Source: Xanthobacteraceae bacterium (GTDB taxonomy: Bacteria > Pseudomonadota > Alphaproteobacteria > Rhizobiales > Xanthobacteraceae). Taken from it: DNA of 56,148 bases. The position numbers and the translations under genes are program-made. Position 1 is the first letter of the stretch. Each line of letters begins with the position of its first letter. Shown piece by piece: positions 39,505 to 47,181 of the stretch. Location: contig JASHOX010000096.1 of the NCBI GenBank assembly GCA_030038415.1, positions 1 through 56,148 on the forward strand, in the 5' to 3' direction. The notes beneath the pieces were generated by a model that was not told the origin of the DNA, made no database searches, and saw only the letters and a program-made list of their open reading frames with translations.

Positions 39505-39575
39505 AGTGTCCCGATTCCGAAGTTCGCATGTGTTTGCGGCTCACCCGATGCGAACTTCGGAATCGAGGGGACACT
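39505..39575. repeat. Foldback element 1 with an 18-base perfect stem
   Basis: Arms 39512-39529 and 39548-39565 are perfect inverted copies of 18 bases, extended by a 7-base outer pair AGTGTCC/GGACACT after a 3-base bulge. The 18-base loop contains GCGGCTCAC, complementary to the loop of element 2. Confidence 0.85.
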
Positions 39576-39590
39576 AGCAAATTTATGATT

Positions 39591-39667
39591 CTAGTGTGGC
39601 TTTTGGATTTGAAGTTCCTATGCGAGTGAGCCGCTGGATCTTAGGAACTTCAAATCCACCACACTAG
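39591..39667. repeat. Foldback element 2 with a 17-base perfect stem
   Basis: Arms 39604-39620 and 39642-39658 are perfect inverted copies of 17 bases. A 9-base outer pair CTAGTGTGG/CCACACTAG follows after a 4-base bulge on one side. The loop contains GTGAGCCGC. The right outer arm includes the stop codon of the monooxygenase gene. Confidence 0.85.
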
Positions 39668-40860
39668 GCCGTCGGCGGCCGCCAGTCGTAAAGCCAATCG
39701 TAATGCCGCAACAATCCCGCGCCGCCCATCGCGCGCATCGCCGTATTGCGCAGCATAGCCCGCACTGCGCTCAGGTGGTAGCGCTTGCCGTTCTTCGCGG
39801 CGAGCCTCTGCACCTTGCGGGTCCGCCTCCGTCGCAGCGCGGAATAGGTTTGCATGGCGCGGCCGGCATCGTCCGGCATGCGGGCGAGACAGCGCGCCGC
39901 GACCACCGCATCTTCGATCGCCATGGCCGCGCCTTGGGCGAGGAAGGGCAGCATCGGATGGGCGGCGTCCCCGATCAGCGCCGCCGCGCCGTAAGAGAAG
40001 TTCGATAGCGGCATGCAATCGTACAGCGCCCATTTCAACCAGGTTTCGGGCTCGCGGATGAGAACGCGGGCCTGCGGTGCCCAGCCCCCGGCCGGAAACC
40101 GCGGTAACAGATCGATGCGGCTTGCCGGCGCGCTCCAGCCCGGTGCGTTCCAGTCATCCGTCGTGATGACGACGACGTTAATCACTGCGCCGGCCTTCAC
40201 AGGATAGTGCACCAGATGCGTGTCGGAGCCGAGCCAGAGATGAATCATCGGTTCGCGCCATTGCGCCGGCACTTCGCTCGCCGGAATAAGCGCCCGCCAC
40301 GCGGTGCGGCCGGCGAAGCGCGGCGGTTCCTTGAATCCGATGCGGGCGCGCGATTCCGACCATAGCCCGTCGGCGGCAATGAGCGCATAGCCGCGTTCGT
40401 GCCAGACGCCACCGGGGCCGTTTGCCGACACGGTGACGCCATGCGAATGGGTCGCGAAGTCCTCCACGCACATGCCGAGCTTGAGCGAAACGTTGCGCTC
40501 TTGGGCGACAGCGGCGACGAGCGCGCCCTGCAGGTCGCCGCGATGAATGATCCAATACGGCGCGCCATAGCGCTCCGTCGCCCCGGCTAGCGGCATGCGG
40601 ACGATTTCACGGCCGCTTTGCCCGACCAAAATGCGCAACGCCATCGGCGCGGTCACATGCGGCCGCAGCCGCTCGCCGACGCCGAGCTCGATCAAGCATC
40701 GCGTGGCATTGGGCGAGAGCTGGATGCCGGCGCCGGTTTCGGAAAGCCGCTCGGCCTGCTCGAGCACGGTGACGCGAAAGCCGCTTCGCGCCAGCGCCAG
40801 CGCGGCAGTGAGTCCGCCGATGCCGGCGCCCGCGACGATGACGCTGCGCGAGGCCGTCAC
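39664..40860 (-). CDS. FAD-dependent monooxygenase (salicylate hydroxylase-like)
   Basis: The 398-residue flavoprotein has the FAD-binding GAGIGGLTAALALARSGF at residues 11-28, the ADG motif in ALIAADGLWSESRARIG, and GDAAHPMLPFLAQGAAMAIEDA near residue 305. It belongs to group A aromatic hydroxylases that use NAD(P)H and O2. The substrate is unknown. A zf-CHCC gene lies 9 bases upstream in the same direction, an arrangement that recurs in rhizobia. Its TAG stop is inside a foldback element. Confidence 0.88.
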   Translation of the reverse strand: MTASRSVIVAGAGIGGLTAALALARSGFRVTVLEQAERLSETGAGIQLSPNATRCLIELGVGERLRPHVTAPMALRILVGQSGREIVRMPLAGATERYGAPYWIIHRGDLQGALVAAVAQERNVSLKLGMCVEDFATHSHGVTVSANGPGGVWHERGYALIAADGLWSESRARIGFKEPPRFAGRTAWRALIPASEVPAQWREPMIHLWLGSDTHLVHYPVKAGAVINVVVITTDDWNAPGWSAPASRIDLLPRFPAGGWAPQARVLIREPETWLKWALYDCMPLSNFSYGAAALIGDAAHPMLPFLAQGAAMAIEDAVVAARCLARMPDDAGRAMQTYSALRRRRTRKVQRLAAKNGKRYHLSAVRAMLRNTAMRAMGGAGLLRHYDWLYDWRPPTA

Positions 40861-40869
40861 GATGACGGT

Positions 40870-41115
40870 TCAGACAAAGTCAGGGCTCAAGGCGCATTCC
40901 GCGGGCCGCGCTTCATTGGGCGCGAGCGCCGGATCGTGGCGGTAGAGCGTCGAGCAGTAGGGACAGACATATTCGGCATCGTCGCCCATGTCGCAATAGA
41001 CATGAGGGTGGTCGAATGGCGGTAGCGCCCCGACGCACATGAATTCTCTGGCGCCGATGGTAATCACCGGGACGCCCAGATCGTTGTGAAAATGCGGAAC
41101 AATCCTATCAGTCAT
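40870..41115 (-). CDS. Zinc-finger CHCC-type small protein
   Basis: The 81-residue protein begins MTDRIVPHFHNDLGVPVITIG and has the metal ligands Cys in EFMCVGA, His/Cys in HPHVYCDMG and CPYC at about residue 51. This is the zf-CHCC pattern, whose mitochondrial relative is the NDUFS6/complex I zinc subunit. In alphaproteobacteria stand-alone forms are common. The ATG at 41115 is chosen because upstream residues are low-complexity and not family-like. It is probably cotranscribed with the monooxygenase. Confidence 0.85.
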   Translation of the reverse strand: MTDRIVPHFHNDLGVPVITIGAREFMCVGALPPFDHPHVYCDMGDDAEYVCPYCSTLYRHDPALAPNEARPAECALSPDFV

Positions 41116-41272
41116 CCGTGTCGGCCGGCTTGCGAACGTGCCACGCACCATAGCGGGCGGACGGTACAATTTCCAGCAAAGCATTGCGAAGCGCGATTTG
41201 TTGTGAAAAAGCCGCAAATTGCCGGCATATATTGCAGCTTCAATAGAGGCTCCGCGCCGGGCTAGGCACCAC

Positions 41273-42322
41273 ATGATGGACGAGCGGGGATTCATGCGGT
41301 TGGCGCGGCATCCGGCCTTTGCGCTCGTCTGCGCCCTTGTCTTTGCGCTGGTCGCGATCGCGCTCGTTCGCGGCGGCATGGCGGCGCGAAACCAGGTCGC
41401 GCTCGCCGACGATCCGATCCGGATCAGCGATCAGGCGCTGGACCGCAGCTTCAACCGGGACGTGGCGGAGCGTGAAATCGGCGCCGCGCTCGCTTCCGGC
41501 GATGTCGATCTGGCGCAAAGTTTTGTCGCGCTTGCGGCTGACCGCGGCGTTGCCGTCGATCCGGCTTTGATCGCCAAGGTGAAGGATGCGGGCGTGAAAC
41601 AATCGTCCATCGCCAACACGGCCGAGCGATTTGTCCATGGTCTGTGGACCGGCGAGCCCACGGATCTGGCAAGCCTTGCCGGTACAGGCGTCGGCGATTT
41701 CTTCGTGTTCGGCGATATCCGCGATGCCGCCCGCGAGGGCACGCGCTATGTCATGGGTGAACGCTACGATCCGTGGATTCTCGGTCTCGCCGGCGTCGGT
41801 ATCGCCATTACGGCTGCGACCTACGCCGCGGCCGGCATCGCCGTGCCGGAACGCGCCGGTCTTTCGTTGGTCAAGGCGGCGCGCCGGAGCGGGCGGCTCA
41901 ATCCGGCCTTGGCGGTGCAGGCGGCGCGTGAGGCGGTGAAAGTCGAGGAGGCCGGCGGCCTTGTCGAGCTTGCCGAAAATACCGGACGGATTGAGGCCAA
42001 AGCCGGAACGCAGGCGGCGATGGACAGTCTCGCGGTCGCCGAGGAGCCGCAGGATATGGCGCGGCTGACGCGGCTGTCGGCCGCCAAGGGCGGCAAGACG
42101 CGTGCGATTGTAAAACTTCTCGGCCGCGCCGCCATCGTGCTCACCGCGAGCACATTCGATCTCGCGATGTGGCTGATCTGGGCCGGTTTCGCGCTGTTCG
42201 GCTTCTGCGCCTCGTGCAAGACCGCGGTCGAGCGGATGACGCAGCGCGCCTTGCCGCGCCGCAAGGCGCGCCGGCTGCGCAAGATCGGAATGCAGACGCT
42301 GGCGCTTCCGGCGCGGCCGTGA
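41273..42322 (+). CDS. Membrane protein with N-terminal and C-terminal helices, unknown function
   Basis: The 349-residue protein has a helix near residues 15-33 (ALVCALVFALVAIALVRGG), a soluble part with EREIGAALASGDVDLAQSFVALAADRGV, a hydrophobic pair at about 160-190, a helical Ala-rich region, and a C-terminal membrane segment with GFCASC. It is a conserved-looking protein of rhizobial genomes with no assigned domain. The upstream region to 41116 is short and divergent from the zf-CHCC gene. A MetArgLeu start at 41294 with GGGGA is possible. Confidence 0.65.
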   Translation: MMDERGFMRLARHPAFALVCALVFALVAIALVRGGMAARNQVALADDPIRISDQALDRSFNRDVAEREIGAALASGDVDLAQSFVALAADRGVAVDPALIAKVKDAGVKQSSIANTAERFVHGLWTGEPTDLASLAGTGVGDFFVFGDIRDAAREGTRYVMGERYDPWILGLAGVGIAITAATYAAAGIAVPERAGLSLVKAARRSGRLNPALAVQAAREAVKVEEAGGLVELAENTGRIEAKAGTQAAMDSLAVAEEPQDMARLTRLSAAKGGKTRAIVKLLGRAAIVLTASTFDLAMWLIWAGFALFGFCASCKTAVERMTQRALPRRKARRLRKIGMQTLALPARP

Positions 42323-42335
42323 TTATGCTCGGGCC

Positions 42336-43094
42336 GTGCCGAGCTTTTCCTATGATGGCGTCGAGATCGCCTATCTCGACGAAGGCGAGGGCGAGCCGAT
42401 CGTGCTCGTCCACGGCTTTGCCTCGAATAAGGAAATCAACTGGGTCGACCCGGGCTGGGTGAACGCGCTGACGGCCGCCGGGCGGCGCGCGATCGCGCTC
42501 GACAATCGCGGCCACGGCGCCTCGACCAAGCTCTACGATCCCGCCGCCTATCACAGTGCGATTATGGCCGAGGACGTCCACGCGCTGATCGATCATCTGC
42601 GTCTGCCGCGCGCCGATATCATGGGCTATTCGATGGGCGCGCGCATTACTGCGTTTTTGGCGCTGTCGCATCCGGATCGGGTTCGCTCCGCCGTGCTCGG
42701 CGGGCTCGGCATCCGGCTGGTCGAGGGCGTCGGGCTGCCGAATACCATCGCCAACGCGCTCGAAGCGCCGTCGCTTGCCGACGTGTCCGATCCGACGGCC
42801 TACCTGTTCCGCGCCTTCGCCGACCAGACCAAATCCGATCTGCGCGCGCTGGCGGCGTGCTTGCGCGGCTCGCGCCAGACGCTCAGCCGCGAGGAAATCG
42901 CGCGCATTCGAATGCCGGTCCTGGTGGCAGTCGGCGGCGCCGACCCGATCGCCGGCTCGCCGCAAGAGCTGGCCGCCCTCATTCCCGGAGCCCGGGCCCT
43001 GACTATTCCCGGCCGCGATCACATGTTGGCGGTCGGCGACCGGGTGTTTAAGGCGGCGGCGCTGGAATTCCTGACTAATCGGCCGCTGAACTAG
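42336..43094 (+). CDS. Alpha/beta-fold hydrolase
   Basis: The 252-residue protein starts at GTG 14 bases after the previous stop. It has the oxyanion segment VLVHGFASNK, DNRGHGAST, the nucleophile elbow GYSMGAR (Ser near residue 99), Asp in VGGADPIAG and His in IPGRDHMLAVG. Together these make an intact triad. It resembles proline iminopeptidase/haloperoxidase-like hydrolases of unknown substrate. Position just upstream of cysE is common among relatives. Confidence 0.87.
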   Translation: MPSFSYDGVEIAYLDEGEGEPIVLVHGFASNKEINWVDPGWVNALTAAGRRAIALDNRGHGASTKLYDPAAYHSAIMAEDVHALIDHLRLPRADIMGYSMGARITAFLALSHPDRVRSAVLGGLGIRLVEGVGLPNTIANALEAPSLADVSDPTAYLFRAFADQTKSDLRALAACLRGSRQTLSREEIARIRMPVLVAVGGADPIAGSPQELAALIPGARALTIPGRDHMLAVGDRVFKAAALEFLTNRPLN

Positions 43095-43207
43095 CCCATT
43101 GGCCCGATATTGCTCGGCTTTTGGCCGAAAAACGGGGCCCCTTGGTTTTGGCCCATCTGCCGCCCAATATGATACAAGGTCACGCCGCTTTACCCGGGAG
43201 AACACCG

Positions 43208-44023
43208 ATGGCGCAGTATCAGGCGAAACCGGCGCTCGAGAAGGTCGATCCGGTCTGGGCGCGCATCCGCCGCGAAGCCGAAGAAATCGTGCGGCGCGAG
43301 CCCGAGCTCACGACTTTCATCTATTCGACGGTCCTGCATCATGACACGCTCGAAGGTGCCGTCGTCCACCGCCTCGCCGCTCGGCTCGATCATTCGGCAC
43401 TGTCGGCCGAACTGATCCGCCAAGCCTATAGCGACGCCATCGAAGACGCCCCTGCCATCGGGGAAGCCTTCCGCGCCGACATCATGGCGACCATGGACCG
43501 CGATCCGGCAACCCACCGCCTCATCGAGCCCGTGCTCTATTACAAGGGCTTTCATGCCATCCAGACCTATCGGCTGGCGCATTGGCTGTGGCAGAAGAAC
43601 CGCCGCGATTTCGCGCTCTATCTGCAGAGCCGCTCGTCGGCGATATTCCAGTGCGACATCCATCCGGCGGCGCGGATCGGGCGCGGCATCTTTCTCGATC
43701 ACGCCACCGGCCTCGTGGTTGGCGAGACCGCGGTGATCGAGGACGACGTGTCGCTTCTGCATGACGTGACGCTCGGCGGCACCGGCAAGGAGCATGAAGA
43801 CCGGCATCCGAAAATCCGCTACGGCGTCATGATCGGCGCCGGCGCCAAAATCCTCGGCAATATCGAAGTCGGCCATTGCGCGCGCATCGCGGCCGGCTCG
43901 GTGGTGGTCAAGCCGGTGCCGAACAATGTGACGGTCGCCGGCGTGCCGGCGAAAGTGATCGGCGTCGCCGGCTGCCCCGAACCGGCGCGCACGATGGATC
44001 AGATGTTCCAAGACGAAAATTGA
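43208..44023 (+). CDS. cysE: Serine O-acetyltransferase
   Basis: The 271-residue protein makes O-acetylserine from serine and acetyl-CoA, the first step of cysteine synthesis. The N-terminal helical domain (WARIRREAEEIVRREPEL, LYYKGFHAIQTYRLAHWLW) and the left-handed beta helix (HPAARIGRGIFLDHATGLVVGETAVIEDDV, LLHDVTLGGTGK) are clear. The Asp/His of HATG and DHAT are present. GGGAGA precedes ATG 43208; the longer frame from 43121 lacks a site. An intrinsic terminator lies 35 bases past the stop. Confidence 0.93.
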   Translation: MAQYQAKPALEKVDPVWARIRREAEEIVRREPELTTFIYSTVLHHDTLEGAVVHRLAARLDHSALSAELIRQAYSDAIEDAPAIGEAFRADIMATMDRDPATHRLIEPVLYYKGFHAIQTYRLAHWLWQKNRRDFALYLQSRSSAIFQCDIHPAARIGRGIFLDHATGLVVGETAVIEDDVSLLHDVTLGGTGKEHEDRHPKIRYGVMIGAGAKILGNIEVGHCARIAAGSVVVKPVPNNVTVAGVPAKVIGVAGCPEPARTMDQMFQDEN

Positions 44024-44057
44024 GCTAATCCAGAGCAAGAGAGCCCCTGAGAAGCTT

Positions 44058-44088
44058 GCCCTCGGACAATGTCCGAGGGCGCAGTTTT
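44058..44088 (+). terminator. Intrinsic terminator of cysE
   Basis: GCCCTCGGACA and TGTCCGAGGGC are perfect 11-base arms around one A, followed by GCAGTTTTG. Confidence 0.75.
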
Positions 44089-44144
44089 GATTCCAACACG
44101 GCCGGATAGGCTTTAGACTTAAAACCCTGGTCGAGGAGAGTCGC

Positions 44145-44558
44145 GTGGACATTCAGGCAGTCAGGAAGCTGGACGCCTATTTCAAGAAGCTGTTCGGCAA
44201 TGCCCGCATTCGTGTGGTGCCGCAGCCGAACAAAAAGGGCGCGGCCGAGGTCTATATCGGCGAAGAGCGGTTGGGTGATCTCAGCCTCGACGACGAGGAC
44301 GAGGATCTCTCCTACAATTTCCGCATGGAAATAGATTTGGGCGAAGTCGCCGACGTCGATCGGATCAAGCGGCTCGACGCCTATCTCAAGCGCAAATTCG
44401 ACAATGCGGCTATTCGCGTCGTGCCTCGCGCCAGGAAACGGGATTCGCTCGAAACCTATCTCGGCGAAGAATTCATCGGCGTTCTGTTCGTCGACGACGA
44501 AAAGCGGCCCGGGGCCTATATTCTGGAAATGCCAATTCTCGATATGGATCTGGCCTAG
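44145..44558 (+). CDS. DUF3126 protein with internally duplicated domain
   Basis: The 137-residue protein starts at GTG behind GAGGAG. Two copies of a DUF3126-like unit are visible: residues about 1-68 (VRKLDAYFKKLFGNARIRVVPQPNKKG, YIGEERLGDLSLDDED) and 69-137 (IKRLDAYLKRKFDNAAIRVVPRARKRD, YLGEEFIGVLFVDDE). The usual family member is about 70 residues, so this is a tandem duplication. Function unknown; in rhizobia the family lies near cysE. The small acidic-basic layout suggests nucleic acid or protein binding. Confidence 0.85.
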   Translation: MDIQAVRKLDAYFKKLFGNARIRVVPQPNKKGAAEVYIGEERLGDLSLDDEDEDLSYNFRMEIDLGEVADVDRIKRLDAYLKRKFDNAAIRVVPRARKRDSLETYLGEEFIGVLFVDDEKRPGAYILEMPILDMDLA

Positions 44559-44569
44559 AAACCCGGTTG

Positions 44570-44617
44570 GAGCATATCTTTTCGGAAAACCGGCACCCAC
44601 TTTTCCGGATCATGCTC
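44570..44617. repeat. Dispersed repeat of the TTTTCCGGATCATGCTC type
   Basis: The ends GAGCAT and ATGCTC are inverted, and an internal TTTTCGGAAAA and TTTTCCGGA occur. Related units are frequent downstream of genes in Bradyrhizobium relatives. It lies 12 bases after the DUF3126 stop. Confidence 0.6.
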
Positions 44618-44653
44618 TAAAGCGGCCTGTGATTGTTGAACATCTGCCGACAG

Positions 44654-45391
44654 TCAATTTCGCTGCGGATGCAATTGCGCCAGGAGCCGGTCGAAACCGG
44701 CGGCGATAAAGCGCCAATCGCCGAACCAATCGCGCGGAAAGCGGAACGTGATCTCGGCATTCCCCAGCATGCGCTCGTGAATGCAGGTGCCCGGCACGAT
44801 GCGGCCGGCACGCGTGCACAAGGCAAAGAATTGCTCGGGCTCGGTGCCGAAATAGACCAGGTCTTCGCCGTCATAGGGCGTGCCGGGCCGGAACGGCAGA
44901 ACAGCCAGGCCATCGGGCCCGGCGCTGGCTTTAGTTTCGGCATAGCGTGGATAGATGGTGCGCAGCCGCTCGAGCGGCGGCAGTTCGCTGCCGAGCCCCG
45001 CGATTGTCACGAACAGCCGCTGGTTCTCGGGCGCGGCGGCCGCTGCCGCGGCATTTTCCGCATTCAGCGCGATTTTGTCTGCCGGTTTGTCGTCGGCGCG
45101 CGGCGGCGCAAGCGACGGCCACTCGAAGGCAAGATCGATGCGCTCCTGTTGCCCGGGATGACGCTGCACCGCTTCGCGGATGGCCGCCGGCGCCACGTCG
45201 AACAGCTCTCCGGCAACGGTAATCGGAATTGCCGGCGCATCGAGCGCTGTTGGCCGCGCCGGCCAGGTCGGCCACAACACGTAGGAGATAAATCCCGCGG
45301 CCACGGTCAGCAGCACAATGGCAATGACAAAGGGCAGGGTGAAGAGGCCGCGCGTCCGGCTCTTACGTCGGGGGACCGTGTGCGCCGTCAT
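44654..45391 (-). CDS. Membrane-anchored protein, unknown function
   Basis: The 245-residue protein has a basic N terminus, one membrane helix (residues 17-40, FTLPFVIAIVLLTVAAGFIS) and a soluble periplasmic part with an Ala-rich insert (AENAAAAAAAPENQ). Conserved-looking blocks are FEWPSLAPP, LGSELPPLERLRTIYPRY, LPFRPGTPYDGEDLVYFGTE and FRFPRDWFGDWRFIAAGFDRLLAQLHP. No known domain is recognised. It is common in rhizobial genomes by memory of the pattern, which remains unverified. Confidence 0.65.
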   Translation of the reverse strand: MTAHTVPRRKSRTRGLFTLPFVIAIVLLTVAAGFISYVLWPTWPARPTALDAPAIPITVAGELFDVAPAAIREAVQRHPGQQERIDLAFEWPSLAPPRADDKPADKIALNAENAAAAAAAPENQRLFVTIAGLGSELPPLERLRTIYPRYAETKASAGPDGLAVLPFRPGTPYDGEDLVYFGTEPEQFFALCTRAGRIVPGTCIHERMLGNAEITFRFPRDWFGDWRFIAAGFDRLLAQLHPQRN

Positions 45392-45483
45392 CGATGTCGT
45401 TCAGCTCGCGCGAATCGTCCGCAGTATCGCACGGGTGGAAGCGGGAACGAGCGCGGGCAGGCCGGAACGAAGCGACTTTGCGG

Positions 45484-46053
45484 CTATGGCTTGGCGGGCG
45501 TTGGCGCAGGTTGCGCTATGCCCGGTTGCGCCGCCTGCGGCTGGAGCGACGCTTCGATTTGCGCCGCCAGGACCGCGGCGATCTTGGCATGCGCGGCGGC
45601 GTTAAAATGGATGTGATCCCACTGATAAAAATCCGCCGGAACCGGATCGGGGTCGTAGATAATGACGCGAATGCCGCGGGCGTGCATGCGCTGCGCCATG
45701 GCCGCGATATTGGCGGTGCGTGCCGCCTTGGTGCCGAAGAAGCGCAAATCGTTGCCGCCCGGCTGCAAGATCACGATGTCGGTGCCCTTGGGGACGGCGC
45801 TGTCGATCCGCCGCAGCATGCCGGCGGTGACGTCGCCGTTGACGCCGGCATTGATGACGTTGGCCTCGATTCCCTTTTTGCGTAACAGCGCCTGCAGCAC
45901 GGCGGGATAGGCGTTCTGCGCGCCGACGCCAAAGCCGGTCGTGTTGCTGGCGCCGATGGCCACGATGTTGAGCGGCCGGGCCTGCAGCGGCGCGGCAGCC
46001 GCGAATACGACGAGCGCCGCGGCCAGCGCCAATGTGCGCACAATGAGGTTCAT
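45484..46053 (-). CDS. SGNH-type secreted esterase with altered block I
   Basis: The 189-residue protein has a signal peptide (MNLIVRTLALAAALVVFAAA) and the SGNH fold. Block I reads IGASNTTG rather than GDSxT, keeping Ser but with Ala for Asp. Block II NAGVNGD, block III GGNDLRFFG and block V DHIHFN follow, so the Ser-Asp-His catalytic set seems intact. It resembles arylesterase or TesA-type lysophospholipases. The ATG at 46053 lacks a good ribosome site; a TTG at 46074 is an alternative. Confidence 0.82.
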   Translation of the reverse strand: MNLIVRTLALAAALVVFAAAAPLQARPLNIVAIGASNTTGFGVGAQNAYPAVLQALLRKKGIEANVINAGVNGDVTAGMLRRIDSAVPKGTDIVILQPGGNDLRFFGTKAARTANIAAMAQRMHARGIRVIIYDPDPVPADFYQWDHIHFNAAAHAKIAAVLAAQIEASLQPQAAQPGIAQPAPTPAKP

Positions 46054-46167
46054 GCGGATAAGCGGTTGGCGCAAAAGCCGGATTCGACACCGTTAACCTT
46101 TCCTTAATCATTTCGTAGCGGGCCGCCGCGTCCTCTGCAATGGCTTTGCGGAAAAGGGGCGCCCGAA

Positions 46168-46506
46168 ATGTTTGTGCCGCCGTCGGTATCTCCCGAGACT
46201 ATCCAATCCTTTTTCGCGCTGGCGATGGGCTTTGCCGTCGCCGGCCTGTGCGCCAGCGGCTATTCGCTGTTCAGCCGGCACGTGCCGAGCTTCCGGCTTC
46301 TCGAAGTGGGACCGGTCCCGGCGCGCTTTGCCGCCATCCCGCTTTTGATGTTCTCCGCGCCCTACATCATCATGCGCAACACCATCCGCGGCCGCCGCAT
46401 CGAGGGTCGCCGCGCCGAGATCGTCATGCTCGCCACCGTGATCGCGGGGCTGTGGAGCCTGATGTCCGGGACCGTGGTGGTGCTGGCGCTTCAGGCGCTG
46501 TTTTAA
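46168..46506 (+). CDS. Small membrane protein resembling DUF6949
   Basis: The 112-residue protein has three hydrophobic helices at about 12-33, 53-70 and 84-110, and a conserved-looking cytoplasmic loop MRNTIRGRRIEGRRAE. The layout fits the small rhizobial family DUF6949, though the assignment is from memory. Function unknown. GGGGC lies upstream. It is followed by a dispersed hairpin and the gamma-carbonic anhydrase gene. Confidence 0.7.
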   Translation: MFVPPSVSPETIQSFFALAMGFAVAGLCASGYSLFSRHVPSFRLLEVGPVPARFAAIPLLMFSAPYIIMRNTIRGRRIEGRRAEIVMLATVIAGLWSLMSGTVVVLALQALF

Positions 46507-46585
46507 TTCGTCATTGCCGCCGTGCCGCTCCGCAAGCTGGCCTGGCTTGCGAGAATGCCCTCGATCACCGAAGCTCAGCATGGAT

Positions 46586-46604
46586 GCGCGGGTCACGCCC
46601 GCGC
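46586..46604. repeat. Hairpin repeat just upstream of the gamma-carbonic anhydrase gene
   Basis: GCGCGGG and CCCGCGC form a perfect stem around TCACG. Related GGGTCAxGCCC hairpins occur widely between genes in these bacteria. It ends 18 bases before the ATG at 46623, so it would sit in the leader. Confidence 0.5.
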
Positions 46605-46622
46605 GTGACGGACGAGAAAAAC

Positions 46623-47150
46623 ATGATTTACGAACTCGACGGCAACCGGCCGGATCTGCCGGAAGAGGGCCGCTATTGGATCGCGCCGACGGCGACCCTG
46701 ATCGGCAAAGTGCGGCTCAAGCGCGACGCCAGCGTCTGGTTTAACGCGGTGTTGCGCGGCGACAATGAATGGATCGAGCTCGGCGAACGTTCGCAGATCC
46801 AGGACAATGCCACGCTCCACACCGATCCGGGATTTCCGCTGACCATCGGGCCGGATTGCGTGATCGGCCACAACGTCATTCTCCATGGCTGCAGCGTCGG
46901 CGCCAACAGTCTGATTGGCATGGGGGCGATTTTGCTCAACGGCGCTAAGATCGGCGACAACTGCCTGGTCGGCGCCGGCGCGCTGATTACCGAGGGCAAG
47001 AGCTTTCCCGACAAATCGCTGATCGTCGGCGCACCGGCTCGCGCCATCCGCACGCTTGACGACGCGGCGATCAAGATGATTGCTGCCGGTGCCGATATTT
47101 ACGTCCGCCGCTTCAAGCAATATGCCAAGGGACTAAAGCCGGTCGGATAA
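46623..47150 (+). CDS. Gamma-carbonic anhydrase family protein
   Basis: The 175-residue protein is a left-handed beta-helix of hexapeptide repeats (IAPTATLIGKVRLKRDASVWFNAVLRGD, IGHNVILHGCSVGANSLIGMG). Three His at metal-binding positions are in ATLHTDPG, VIGHN and ILHGC. It should form trimers with zinc or iron sites. In bacteria many such YrdA/PaaY-type proteins have weak or unknown activity. A GTG at 46605 would add six residues. It precedes an FAD monooxygenase on the same strand by 31 bases. Confidence 0.88.
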   Translation: MIYELDGNRPDLPEEGRYWIAPTATLIGKVRLKRDASVWFNAVLRGDNEWIELGERSQIQDNATLHTDPGFPLTIGPDCVIGHNVILHGCSVGANSLIGMGAILLNGAKIGDNCLVGAGALITEGKSFPDKSLIVGAPARAIRTLDDAAIKMIAAGADIYVRRFKQYAKGLKPVG

Positions 47151-47181
47151 CATTCCCGACGCCGAGGCCGCAGGCGGGTCG

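Noticed and set aside
39483..39663. SAM or cobalamin riboswitch upstream of the MetE-like gene
   Set aside because: No known riboswitch core is seen; the space is filled by two foldback elements.
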